39,626 bases of DNA from Elusimicrobia bacterium GWA2_51_34. Its GTDB lineage: Bacteria > Elusimicrobiota > Elusimicrobia > Elusimicrobiales > UBA9959. This document shows, one piece after another, positions 7,751-14,600 of this stretch. The position numbers and the translations under genes were made by a program. The notes below the pieces were generated by a model. That model was not told the origin of the DNA. It ran no database searches and worked only from the letters and a program-made list of their open reading frames with translations. How positions within the stretch are numbered: the stretch's first letter is position 1; each line of letters opens with the position of its first letter. The stretch covers positions 1-39,626 of the forward strand of contig MGTS01000004.1 in NCBI GenBank assembly GCA_001799565.1, read 5' to 3'.

Positions 7751-9098
7751 CTTCTTTTGCCAGACTTGCCATTACGGCCAACTGGTAAAGCATCTCAGCT
7801 GTTGCCGAGGCGACGGTGGTTTTTGCGGACAGCACTCTGAGGTTAGCGTTCTCAACTTCAAGATACGTAGCCCCGCCGGCCTTATAGGCGCCATATGCAA
7901 GTTCAGCGGCCTCACCCGCCCTGTCAACCGCTTCAATGTTAATTTTCTGCTGCACGTCCAACCGCATAAAGGCATCGCGAGCCTTGTAAAAATCGCGCTC
8001 TACTATATTACGCGCCTCTACCGATCTTTCAAGGGCGGCATCGGCCGCCAAAGAACTCTCCCGCGCCTTCAGGGAACTTTTTCCTCCTTCAAAAAGCGGC
8101 AGGCTCAAGCTGAGCCCGGCAGTGTTCTGATTAAAGGAGTAAAGATTCGGCCCGTTGGGATAGTCCAACGAGCTTTTTGCGCTGATTTGCAGCTTCGGAC
8201 CGCGTTCCGCGCCGGCGCCGGCCGAGGCCGACCTGTAAGCCGCGGCCAGTTCTTCAAAGGCTTTTATAGAAGGCCCCGCGGGGTCCGGCCCGGAAGCGGA
8301 ATAAGCTGCAAATTTAGAAAGCAGGCTCTCAAGGGTGTCGGCCGTTATGTAATCACCGGCAGGCTCTATTACACCGTAATTTTTATCTTTCATCCTGGCG
8401 TCCAGAGGGGCCTGCGGGCGCGGGTCCTGCGCCGCCCCGGTGATAAACGACAGATCCCGCAGGGCGTCGGAAATATCATTTCTGGCCTTAAGCAGGTCCC
8501 GCCTGCGCGCCAGAACTTCCTGTGAAGCCATCAATTCGTCCAGGCGGCTGCGCGAACCGGCTTTCACGCTAAAGGAAATGTCTTTTAGCTGCGCCAGCGC
8601 CAATTGCAGATTATCGCCTATAAGATAAACCTTTTCCAGCGCCAGCCGCAGCCTGAAATACGCAGTCCGGGCCTCAAACAATACCCGGCGGCGCGCATGT
8701 TCGGCCCCCACAGCTTTGCTTTGCGCCGTATGCCTGAGACTTTCATAATATTTTTTAACAGCTCCGTAGTCAAAAATAGTCCAGTAGGCGGCGGGGCCGG
8801 CGGAATAGTTCCAATTATCGCCCATAGGCCGGTGCCCGCCCAAGGCGGCCGGCATGGCAATAAACGGCACTACTTCCAGATATTTAAGCTGGCCTTCAAG
8901 AAGAACTTTGGGATAAAGGGCGGAACGCGCGCTTTTGGCGGAAGCCGCGGCGGCTTCGGCTTCATCGCGGGCGCTTTTAAAAACTTTGGAGCTGGCAAGA
9001 GCCGAACTTTCAACCGAAGCCAGCGTAAACGCCGCGTCGCCGGCCGCCGCCCGGACCGGCAACCCCAGGAGCAGAATCACGGGAAGGATATTTTTCAT
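7737..9098 (-). CDS. TolC-family outer-membrane efflux channel
   Basis: A 453-residue protein with a signal peptide (residues 1-18, RAAA/G cleavage likely). Two repeated helical halves are typical of outer-membrane efflux proteins, with the first half starting SVESSALASSKVFKSARDEAEAAAA. The second half has AEAAELAYGAYKAGGATYLEVENANLRVLSAKTTV, the classical YxxGxxxxLEVxxA-type helix near residues 390-420. Its stop (GGCTATAGGCCATAA in gene sense) lies within a repeat of the GGCCATAGGC family, so the last residues (GYRP) are repeat-derived. Its ATG overlaps the TetR stop by four bases (9095-9098), which places it first after the regulator in the exporter operon. Confidence 0.9.
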   Translation of the reverse strand: MKNILPVILLLGLPVRAAAGDAAFTLASVESSALASSKVFKSARDEAEAAAASAKSARSALYPKVLLEGQLKYLEVVPFIAMPAALGGHRPMGDNWNYSAGPAAYWTIFDYGAVKKYYESLRHTAQSKAVGAEHARRRVLFEARTAYFRLRLALEKVYLIGDNLQLALAQLKDISFSVKAGSRSRLDELMASQEVLARRRDLLKARNDISDALRDLSFITGAAQDPRPQAPLDARMKDKNYGVIEPAGDYITADTLESLLSKFAAYSASGPDPAGPSIKAFEELAAAYRSASAGAGAERGPKLQISAKSSLDYPNGPNLYSFNQNTAGLSLSLPLFEGGKSSLKARESSLAADAALERSVEARNIVERDFYKARDAFMRLDVQQKINIEAVDRAGEAAELAYGAYKAGGATYLEVENANLRVLSAKTTVASATAEMLYQLAVMASLAKEGYRP

Positions 9099-9721
9099 TT
9101 AAAAACCTCCAGCAGCAGCGCGGCCTTTTCCGCTATGGCCGCGTCGGAAAGCATGGCCTCCTCCATTTTTGCCAGGGGGCGGCCGAAAACCGTCTTCACG
9201 CCGTTTTTCTCAAGAGCGGACAGAGCGAGCGCCGGAAAAATCATAGGCGGCACCAGAGCGCTTATTACAGTTTCCAAACAATAATTTTTAGCGGCGCCTT
9301 CCCGCTGCCAATCTTTGATCAGACCAGTTAAAAGGCCTATATGCTCGGTAAAATTACCCCGGACAAACTGGAAAGCGGCCTTATTGCCCAGCACGACATC
9401 GGCAAGCAGCGATGGCAGCACGCGGCGCGAATCCCTGGCGAATTTAGCCAGGGCTATAAGAGCCGCGCGCAATTTAAGGGCGGCGCCTGGTTGTTCCTCT
9501 ATCGCGGCGCGGAAATGCACAATAAATTCCCCGTACAGGTTTTTCAGCACGGCTTTGGAAAATTCATTTTTGCTTTTGAAATAATAATGGAACATGCCGG
9601 TGTTAACACCCGCGGCCCGGCAGGCCGCGCGCACGCCAAGGCCGTAAAGACCTTTTTCACGCACCAGCTGGCTTCCAGCTTGTATCAGTTTTAAATCTAT
9701 TCCGGACGACGGCCTTGACAT
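9095..9721 (-). CDS. TetR-family repressor (CecR-like) of the exporter operon
   Basis: A 208-residue regulator. The N-terminal helix-turn-helix lies in residues about 10-55 (GLYGLGVRAACRAAGVNTGMFHYYFKSKNEF), the canonical TetR signature with the Phe-His-Tyr-Tyr-Phe motif. The C-terminal ligand-binding part ends in repeated Ala-rich helices. The start ATG 9719-9721 has a GGAGG site five bases upstream. The gene is first in the operon and couples to tolC by ATGA. Two adjacent 16-bp palindromes overlapping its promoter are its probable operators, so it should repress itself and the exporter until an inducer binds. CecR regulates the ybh exporter in E. coli, and this arrangement is the same. The inducer is unknown. 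Confidence 0.9.
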   Translation of the reverse strand: MSRPSSGIDLKLIQAGSQLVREKGLYGLGVRAACRAAGVNTGMFHYYFKSKNEFSKAVLKNLYGEFIVHFRAAIEEQPGAALKLRAALIALAKFARDSRRVLPSLLADVVLGNKAAFQFVRGNFTEHIGLLTGLIKDWQREGAAKNYCLETVISALVPPMIFPALALSALEKNGVKTVFGRPLAKMEEAMLSDAAIAEKAALLLEVFK

Positions 9722-9734
9722 ACAGCCTCCATTA

Positions 9735-9766
9735 TTATACGACTGTATAATTATACATCCGTATAA
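9735..9766. promoter_or_regulatory. two abutting TetR operators
   Basis: Two perfect 16-bp palindromes lie head to tail: TTATAC-GACT-GTATAA at 9735-9750 and TTATAC-ATCC-GTATAA at 9751-9766. The arms are identical and the 4-base centres differ. The second covers most of the -10 box and the promoter spacer; the first covers the start region. That is the expected geometry for repression by the TetR protein whose gene begins at 9721. Confidence 0.8.
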
Positions 9767-9778
9767 CTATTTTGTCAA
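9750..9778 (-). promoter_or_regulatory. promoter of the tetR-tolC-exporter operon
   Basis: On the minus strand, TTGACA (9773-9778), a 17-base spacer and TATAAT (9750-9755) form a perfect sigma-70-type promoter. The transcript would start about 22 bases upstream of the tetR ATG, leaving room for the GGAGG site. The two operators sit on its -10 box and spacer. Such a strong promoter under a local repressor implies inducible, high-level export. Confidence 0.8.
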
Positions 9779-9846
9779 CCCCGCCACCCCTTGGGGCGGC
9801 GGCACAGGAACAGCGGGGAAGGAAAGTGGAAAAGAGCGCGTTACAC

Positions 9847-9880
9847 AAAAAAAAGCCCCCCCTCTTTTGAAGGGGGGGCC
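9847..9880 (-). terminator. intrinsic terminator after the RRM gene
   Basis: On the minus strand a GC-only stem (GCCCCCCCTT, short loop, AGGGGGGGC) is followed directly by eight T residues. It lies about 30 bases past the RRM stop codon and separates that gene from the tetR promoter downstream. Confidence 0.85.
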
Positions 9881-9909
9881 GTAAAATCTTAATTACTTAA
9901 GATTTCAGT

Positions 9910-10251
9910 TTACCACCTGTTGCCGCCGCGTCCGCTGTCGCGTCCGCCGCCGTCACGTCCGCCGCCGCCGAAGCCGCCGCGTCCGCCGCCGCCTGTGCGG
10001 GCTTCCATCGGCTTTGCTTCATTGACGGTAAGTTTCCGGCCGCCGAAGTCGCTGCCATTGAGTTTTTCCATGGCGGCAACGGCTTCCGGGTCATTGGCCA
10101 TTTCCACGAAGCCGAAGCCCCTGGACTGACCCGAGTACTTATCGGTGATGATCTTGGTGTTGCTGACCGCGCCGTAAGTCGCGAAAAGCGCGTTAAGCTC
10201 ATTTTCGGTGGTGCTGAAGGGGAGTCCCCCTACGTATATTCTCTTGCTCAT
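9910..10251 (-). CDS. single-RRM glycine-rich RNA-binding protein
   Basis: A 113-residue protein. Residues 1-80 form one RNA-recognition motif with RNP2 (IYVGGLPF, residues 4-11) and RNP1 (RGFGFVEM, near residue 44). The C-terminal 30 residues are Gly/Arg-rich (RGGFGGGGRDGGGRD). This is the architecture of the small cyanobacterial and proteobacterial Rbp proteins, which act as RNA chaperones and are often cold-induced. The start has an AGGAGG site. The gene is monocistronic, with its own promoter at 10372-10400, an untranslated leader of about 115 bases and its own terminator. The leader could carry regulation, as in cold-shock genes, but nothing specific is seen. An overlapping frame (9897-10202) is a shadow. 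Confidence 0.9.
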   Translation of the reverse strand: MSKRIYVGGLPFSTTENELNALFATYGAVSNTKIITDKYSGQSRGFGFVEMANDPEAVAAMEKLNGSDFGGRKLTVNEAKPMEARTGGGGRGGFGGGGRDGGGRDSGRGGNRW

Positions 10252-10371
10252 TTGCTGTATCCTCCTGATTTTTAACCTTTCAACTCAACTCTATCTGCGC
10301 TATCTTCTGCCTTATGGTAACCGGTTGGATACGCAACAAACTTGAGTTATCGGGGTCTTAACTACAAAGCT

Positions 10372-10400
10372 ATTATGCCATTATGCAGCGACGATGTCAA
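10372..10400 (-). promoter_or_regulatory. promoter of the RRM gene
   Basis: On the minus strand, TTGACA (10395-10400), a 17-base spacer and CATAAT (10372-10377) give a strong sigma-70-type promoter. The ATG lies about 120 bases downstream, leaving a long leader. The GTCACAAGTC-type hairpin repeat lies just upstream. Confidence 0.7.
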
Positions 10401-10426
10401 GCAAAAAAACGCCAGTGTTTTTTTGC

Positions 10427-10546
10427 AGTCACAAGTCATAAGAGGCTAGTTACAAGTCACAGGTCACAAGTTTCAAGGTATGGCAGAACCTGCTAAATTG
10501 TTTATCCATTTTCACTTGTGTCTTGTGACCTGTGACTTGTGACTGC
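10427..10546. repeat. intergenic hairpin repeat, GTCACAAGTC family
   Basis: The left arm (10427-10474) and right arm (10513-10546) are built from the word GTCACAAGTC and relatives. The 20-base core ACAAGTCACAGGTCACAAG at 10452-10470 pairs almost perfectly with the right arm. The right arm lies inside the 3' end of the cytosine deaminase gene and supplies about ten residues and the stop. The remaining left part lies just upstream of the RRM promoter. Confidence 0.8.
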
Positions 10547-10997
10547 CTAATTCCCCTATATCCTCATTCCAAAGACCAGGTTGTTCTTCTATAAAAGAGG
10601 CCATGAGGTCTTTACATTCTTTGAGATCAAGATTTACAAGTTTGCAACGCTTTTTTAAATAGTTTTCAGGGCCCTTGAAAGTGTAATTTTCGCCCATTAC
10701 AATTGCAGGGATTTTATACAGAAGTATGGCCCCCGAACACATTTCGCACGGCGAAAGAGTGGAATAAATAACGCATTCCCTGTAATCTTTGGCTTTCAGC
10801 CTGCCCGCGTTTTCAAGGCAATCCATTTCTGCGTGCAGTATGGCCGATTTTTTCTGCACCCGCCTGTTATGCCCGCGGCCTATAATCTTCCCGCTTCTCA
10901 CTAATACCGCGCCTATGGGGATGCCGCCTTCGCGCAGCCCTTTGAGGGCCTCTTTTATCGCGGCTTTCATGAAACCCAGATGCGACGTTTTTCTCAC
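10512..10997 (-). CDS. yeast FCY1-type cytosine deaminase
   Basis: A 161-residue zinc-dependent deaminase. The zinc and proton-transfer residues are His55 and Glu57 (LHAEMDCLEN) and Cys84/Cys87 (STLSPCEMCSGAI). Several segments match the fungal cytosine deaminase Fcy1 rather than the tRNA deaminase TadA or guanine deaminase: GRGHNRRVQKKSA, LENAGRLK, TLSPCEMCSGAILLYKIP, and the C-terminal lid FIEEQPGLWNEDIGE with the substrate-contacting Trp and Asp. The length also fits (Fcy1 is about 158). The expected reaction is cytosine to uracil in pyrimidine salvage. The last ten residues (SHKSQVTRHK) and the TGA stop are encoded by the GTCACAAGTC repeat, so the native tail has been replaced. Cytosine versus a related base is inferred from similarity only. 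Confidence 0.82.
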   Translation of the reverse strand: MRKTSHLGFMKAAIKEALKGLREGGIPIGAVLVRSGKIIGRGHNRRVQKKSAILHAEMDCLENAGRLKAKDYRECVIYSTLSPCEMCSGAILLYKIPAIVMGENYTFKGPENYLKKRCKLVNLDLKECKDLMASFIEEQPGLWNEDIGELGSHKSQVTRHK

Positions 10998-11015
10998 GTG
11001 ATTCTCCGGCGCGTT

Positions 11016-11573
11016 TTAAGGCGATACTATCACCATCGGCGGCATGTAGGGCGCCTTCTTTACGCCCTGCTTCCCTCCCGCTTTTTTCCGCGCGGGAGGC
11101 GGCGGGGAAACGCGATGGAGCGTTACTGTGATATTATTTCCCATGCCGTGGAAGGAAATATTACATCTGGTAAAATCATCAAAGAATTTAGCGGCTCCTC
11201 CGCCCATAAAAGAAGAAACATCCAGTTCAGTCCCGCTTTTCGGCGTCAGCCTAACTTCAAACTTTATTTGTAAAGTTGAGTCTTTTATCTCCAATTTACG
11301 GCCGGCGCCTTCCGGGAAAGCCTTAAAACTGCCGTTGGCTTTCTGGCCGGAAAGGGATTGCGCCCGGTAGGAGCCGAAAACATTCCGGCCGACTTTTTTT
11401 ACCGTTACCGTGACGGTAAATTTTTCCCGGCCGTTATCGGCCTTGCCCTGCCAGACCCCCTGGGAAAACGCCATCGGATCGTACGCGGCCGCGGCCGGAA
11501 CAACCGGCAGGAGCAGCGCTGCGGTTGCGGTAAAAAGAACAGCGCCGCTCAAAAAACCCTTGCCCATACGCAT
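11016..11573 (-). CDS. exported protein of unknown function
   Basis: A 185-residue protein with a clear signal peptide (charged start, hydrophobic residues 8-27, cleavage near AAA). The body has alternating beta-type segments (QGVWQGKADNGREKFTVTVTVKK, GSYRAQSLSGQKANGSFKAF, LQIKFEVRLT). It ends in a basic, Pro-rich tail (PPPPARKKAGGKQGVKKAPYMPP). It may be a small periplasmic beta-sandwich or lipocalin-like fold; I do not recognise a family. Its start overlaps the 3' end of the upstream methyltransferase by up to 25 bases, so the two are probably co-transcribed. Confidence 0.65.
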   Translation of the reverse strand: MRMGKGFLSGAVLFTATAALLLPVVPAAAAYDPMAFSQGVWQGKADNGREKFTVTVTVKKVGRNVFGSYRAQSLSGQKANGSFKAFPEGAGRKLEIKDSTLQIKFEVRLTPKSGTELDVSSFMGGGAAKFFDDFTRCNISFHGMGNNITVTLHRVSPPPPARKKAGGKQGVKKAPYMPPMVIVSP

Positions 11574-12709
11574 TTAAGATACTCCCCCTCCGGATAATCG
11601 GCCGCCACAGGGTGGTCAGGGCCGGCGCCGGTTTTTTTAAAGATCTGCACCCGCCTGCCGGCGTTGGCGGCGGCGCCCCGCACTATATAAGAGAACTCTT
11701 CCATGGAAACCATGCCGCTGCAGGAGCAGGTTGCGAACACGCCGCCTTCTTCCACCAGGGCCAGAGCCAGACGGTTAAAATCTTTGTATTTAAAAATGCC
11801 TTTCTCGCGTTCTTCGCGGTTAGACACCAGTTTATAGGGGTCCAGAACCACAAGCCCGTAACGTTTTTTATTTTCCAGCATCTGACGCATGTAAGTGAAG
11901 GCGTCGGCGCAGACCGCGTCTACGCGGACCTTGTTGATATTGGCGTTGCGTTTTGAAAGCTCGCTGGCTTCCGGGTCCAGTTCCACGCAGGTCACGGAGT
12001 CCGCCCCTCCGAGCCTGGCTGCGTAAACGCCGAAGCCGCCGGTGTAAGAGCAGATGTCAATTACCTTTTTGCCGGCCGCGAAAGAGGAAGCGTAAAGCCG
12101 GTTCTCGCGCTGATCGCAGAAAAATCCGGTTTTATGCCCCCCGGAAAAACTGACGTCAAAAAGCACTCCGTTCTCGTTCACGCGCGCCTTGTGGACGGCG
12201 GAAACGTCCGGCGGCAGGGAAAAACCTTCCATCTCCTGCGTGTAGGAACTGGCCCTGTGATGAAAAATAGCTTTGGGGAAATGCTCTCTGAAAGCTGTTT
12301 CAAGCCGGGGCGCCAGTTTATACATGCCGAGCGAGTAAAACTCCAGCACTATGTGCTCTCCGTAAATATCCGCCGTTAAACCGGGCAGTCCGTCGCCATA
12401 GTCGTACGCCAGGCGGAAAGCGTTGGAGAATCGCTCAAGGTTCAGAATATCGCGCCGGAAAGAAACAGCTTTTGCGACCTGTTTTTTTAAAAAAGCGTCA
12501 ATATTAAAAGTCTCGGGGTTTTCCCTGGTGAAAATGCGCAGCATTATCTGGCTTCTGGGGTTGTAAAGCGCCAGACCGTAAGGCGAGCCGTGCTTATCGT
12601 AAACAGCCACCACATCACCCGGGCCGGCCAGTTCACACGAATCCACCATGCGCCTGAAAGCGTTGGGCCCGGCGGGCGCATGGGAAAGCTTAACCTTCGG
12701 GTAATTCAT
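11549..12709 (-). CDS. RlmI-like class I SAM-dependent RNA methyltransferase
   Basis: A 386-residue protein. An N-terminal PUA domain (residues about 1-80, with GLALYNPRSQIMLRIF) precedes the EEHUD-like linker. A Rossmann methyltransferase domain follows: VIDICSYTGGFGVYAARLGGADSVTCVELD near residue 215 binds SAM. A catalytic cysteine is likely in FATCSCSGMVSMEEF near residue 340. This is the plan of RlmI, which makes m5C in 23S rRNA. The usual DPPxF motif reads LDPYKLVSNREE, a substitution in the active site that leaves the exact target base open. It lies 9 bases downstream of the TypA stop, so it is probably co-transcribed with translation genes. Confidence 0.82.
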   Translation of the reverse strand: MNYPKVKLSHAPAGPNAFRRMVDSCELAGPGDVVAVYDKHGSPYGLALYNPRSQIMLRIFTRENPETFNIDAFLKKQVAKAVSFRRDILNLERFSNAFRLAYDYGDGLPGLTADIYGEHIVLEFYSLGMYKLAPRLETAFREHFPKAIFHHRASSYTQEMEGFSLPPDVSAVHKARVNENGVLFDVSFSGGHKTGFFCDQRENRLYASSFAAGKKVIDICSYTGGFGVYAARLGGADSVTCVELDPEASELSKRNANINKVRVDAVCADAFTYMRQMLENKKRYGLVVLDPYKLVSNREEREKGIFKYKDFNRLALALVEEGGVFATCSCSGMVSMEEFSYIVRGAAANAGRRVQIFKKTGAGPDHPVAADYPEGEYLKCVWARVF

Positions 12710-12718
12710 GGCTATATT

Positions 12719-14560
12719 TTAAATGAACTCTTTATCTCCGCGCTTGCGAAGGCTGTGGTCCAGCACTTTCTTGCGCAGGCGCAGGTAATGCGGGGTTATT
12801 TCCACAAATTCATCTTCCTCAACATACTCAATGGCCTGCTCAAGCGTCAAATCGCGCGGGGGCGTTAGAACTATGGACATATCCGCGGTGGAAGAGCGCA
12901 TATTGCTCTGCTTTTTTTCCTTGCAGGGATTCACAACCAGATCGTTGCCGCGGGAATTTTCCCCCACTACCTGGCCCATATAAACGTCCTGCGCCGGGCC
13001 GACGAACATGGCGCCGTGGTCCTGCAGGCTATTCAGGGCGTAACTGGCCGTTTTGCCCGTTTCTTTCGCTATAAAGACCCCGTTCCTTTTTGGCGGCTGG
13101 AAATTTCCCTCGGGCATGAAACCGTGGAAGCTATGGTGCATAAGGCCGGCGCCCCTGGTCATGGTCATAAACTCCGACTTGAAACCGATAAGGGCCCGCG
13201 AGGAGATTATATACTCAAATCTTACGCGCCCGTCGTCGCAAACCACCATGTCCTTCATCTGCGCTCCGCGCATCCCCAGGGATTCCATTATAGGCCCCTG
13301 GAACTGGGCGGGAGAGTCAAGCACCAGGTATTCCACCGGTTCCACCGTAACGCCGTTTTCCTCGTGGGTGATAACCACCATTTTGGACACGCAAAGCTCG
13401 TATCCTTCCCGGCGCATGGTTTCAATAAGTATGGATAAATGCAGCTCACCCCTGCCTGAAACCTTAAACCCACTCTCTCCGGGGATTGCCACCACTTTAA
13501 GCCCCACATTGCTTTCCTGTTCCCGTAAAAGCCGGTCGCGCAGCTGGGTTATGGTGACAAATTTACCGTCTCGGCCGGAGAACGGGCCGTCGTTGGCGAA
13601 AAAACCCATGGAAAGCGTAGGCGGCTCTATTTCAAGCCCCGGCAAAAAGCCCGGCGAGTCCGTTGCGGACACGGTATCGCCCACCTCTATGCCTTCAAGT
13701 CCAGCGAGCGCCACAATGTCGCCCGAACGGGCGGACGCGCGCTGCACCTGCAAAAGCCCGCTGAATCCCACTACCTGCATTACCTTCCTGGTTCTGGCCG
13801 CGGAAACAGGCGAAGCCAGGGAAACCTGCTGTCCCGCGGCAACCGTCCCCTGAAAAATTCTGCCTATGCCTATCCTGCCGGTGTATGAACTGTAATCAAG
13901 CATGGTCACCAGCATCCGCAAAGGCTCGCTGTCTTTTTGAAGCGGCCCCTGCACATGTTTTATTATGGTTTCAAAAAGCGGTTTAAGGTCGGAACCTTTT
14001 ACTTTCGCGTCCATGGTGGCCCAGCCGTCGCGGCCGCAGGCGTAAACTATCGGGAAATCCAGCTGCCCGTCGGTAGCGCCCAGTTCCATAAAAAGCGCGA
14101 AGACCTTGTCTAAAACAGCGTGCGGGTCGCAATTCAGGCGGTCAATTTTGTTTATGACGACTATGGGTTTAAGGCCCAAAGTAAGCGACTTTTTAAGCAC
14201 GAAGCGTGTTTGCGGCATCGGCCCGTCAAGCGCGTCCACAAGCAGCAGAACTCCATCCACCATTCTGAGCACGCGCTCAACCTCGCTGCCAAAGTCGGCG
14301 TGGCCGGGGGTATCTACTATATGGATAGTGGTGTCTCCGTATTTAACGGAGGTGTTCTTTGAGAGTATGGTGATACCGCGCTCGCGTTCAAGATCGTTTG
14401 AATCCATTATGCAGATTCTTTCCTCGCCCGCTTTGTCGTGGAAGAATCCGGTCTGGCGCAGCATGGCGTCTAAAAGCGTGGTCTTGCCGTGGTCAACATG
14501 GGCGATAATTGCGATATTGCGCAGATCGTGCCTGCGGGGCTGTTTGTCGTTATTTGGCAT
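12719..14560 (-). CDS. typA: ribosome-associated GTPase TypA/BipA
   Basis: A 613-residue translational GTPase of the usual TypA length. G1 is AHVDHGKTTLLD near residue 20, G2 is RERGITILSKN, G3 is DTPGHADF and G4 is NKIDR. An EF-G-like domain II, domain III, domain V and the TypA-specific C-terminal domain (RALIGFKSEFMTMTRGAGLM, and ENSRGNDLVVNPCKEKKQSNMRSS) follow. It binds the ribosome under stress and helps 50S assembly. It is a single intact frame with no sign of damage, transcribed with the methyltransferase on one side and the ABC-F gene on the other. Confidence 0.95.
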   Translation of the reverse strand: MPNNDKQPRRHDLRNIAIIAHVDHGKTTLLDAMLRQTGFFHDKAGEERICIMDSNDLERERGITILSKNTSVKYGDTTIHIVDTPGHADFGSEVERVLRMVDGVLLLVDALDGPMPQTRFVLKKSLTLGLKPIVVINKIDRLNCDPHAVLDKVFALFMELGATDGQLDFPIVYACGRDGWATMDAKVKGSDLKPLFETIIKHVQGPLQKDSEPLRMLVTMLDYSSYTGRIGIGRIFQGTVAAGQQVSLASPVSAARTRKVMQVVGFSGLLQVQRASARSGDIVALAGLEGIEVGDTVSATDSPGFLPGLEIEPPTLSMGFFANDGPFSGRDGKFVTITQLRDRLLREQESNVGLKVVAIPGESGFKVSGRGELHLSILIETMRREGYELCVSKMVVITHEENGVTVEPVEYLVLDSPAQFQGPIMESLGMRGAQMKDMVVCDDGRVRFEYIISSRALIGFKSEFMTMTRGAGLMHHSFHGFMPEGNFQPPKRNGVFIAKETGKTASYALNSLQDHGAMFVGPAQDVYMGQVVGENSRGNDLVVNPCKEKKQSNMRSSTADMSIVLTPPRDLTLEQAIEYVEEDEFVEITPHYLRLRKKVLDHSLRKRGDKEFI

Positions 14561-14600
14561 AAGCGGTGTTGTTCCTCTTGATGGCTAACGCAGTTTAAAT

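Noticed and set aside
9897-10202. 101-codon frame overlapping the RRM gene
   Set aside because: It is an Ala-rich shadow of the Gly-rich RRM tail; the RRM frame has both RNP motifs, a ribosome site and a promoter.
2671-10546. CRISPR array
   Set aside because: The word repeats have no constant repeat/spacer period and no cas genes are nearby.
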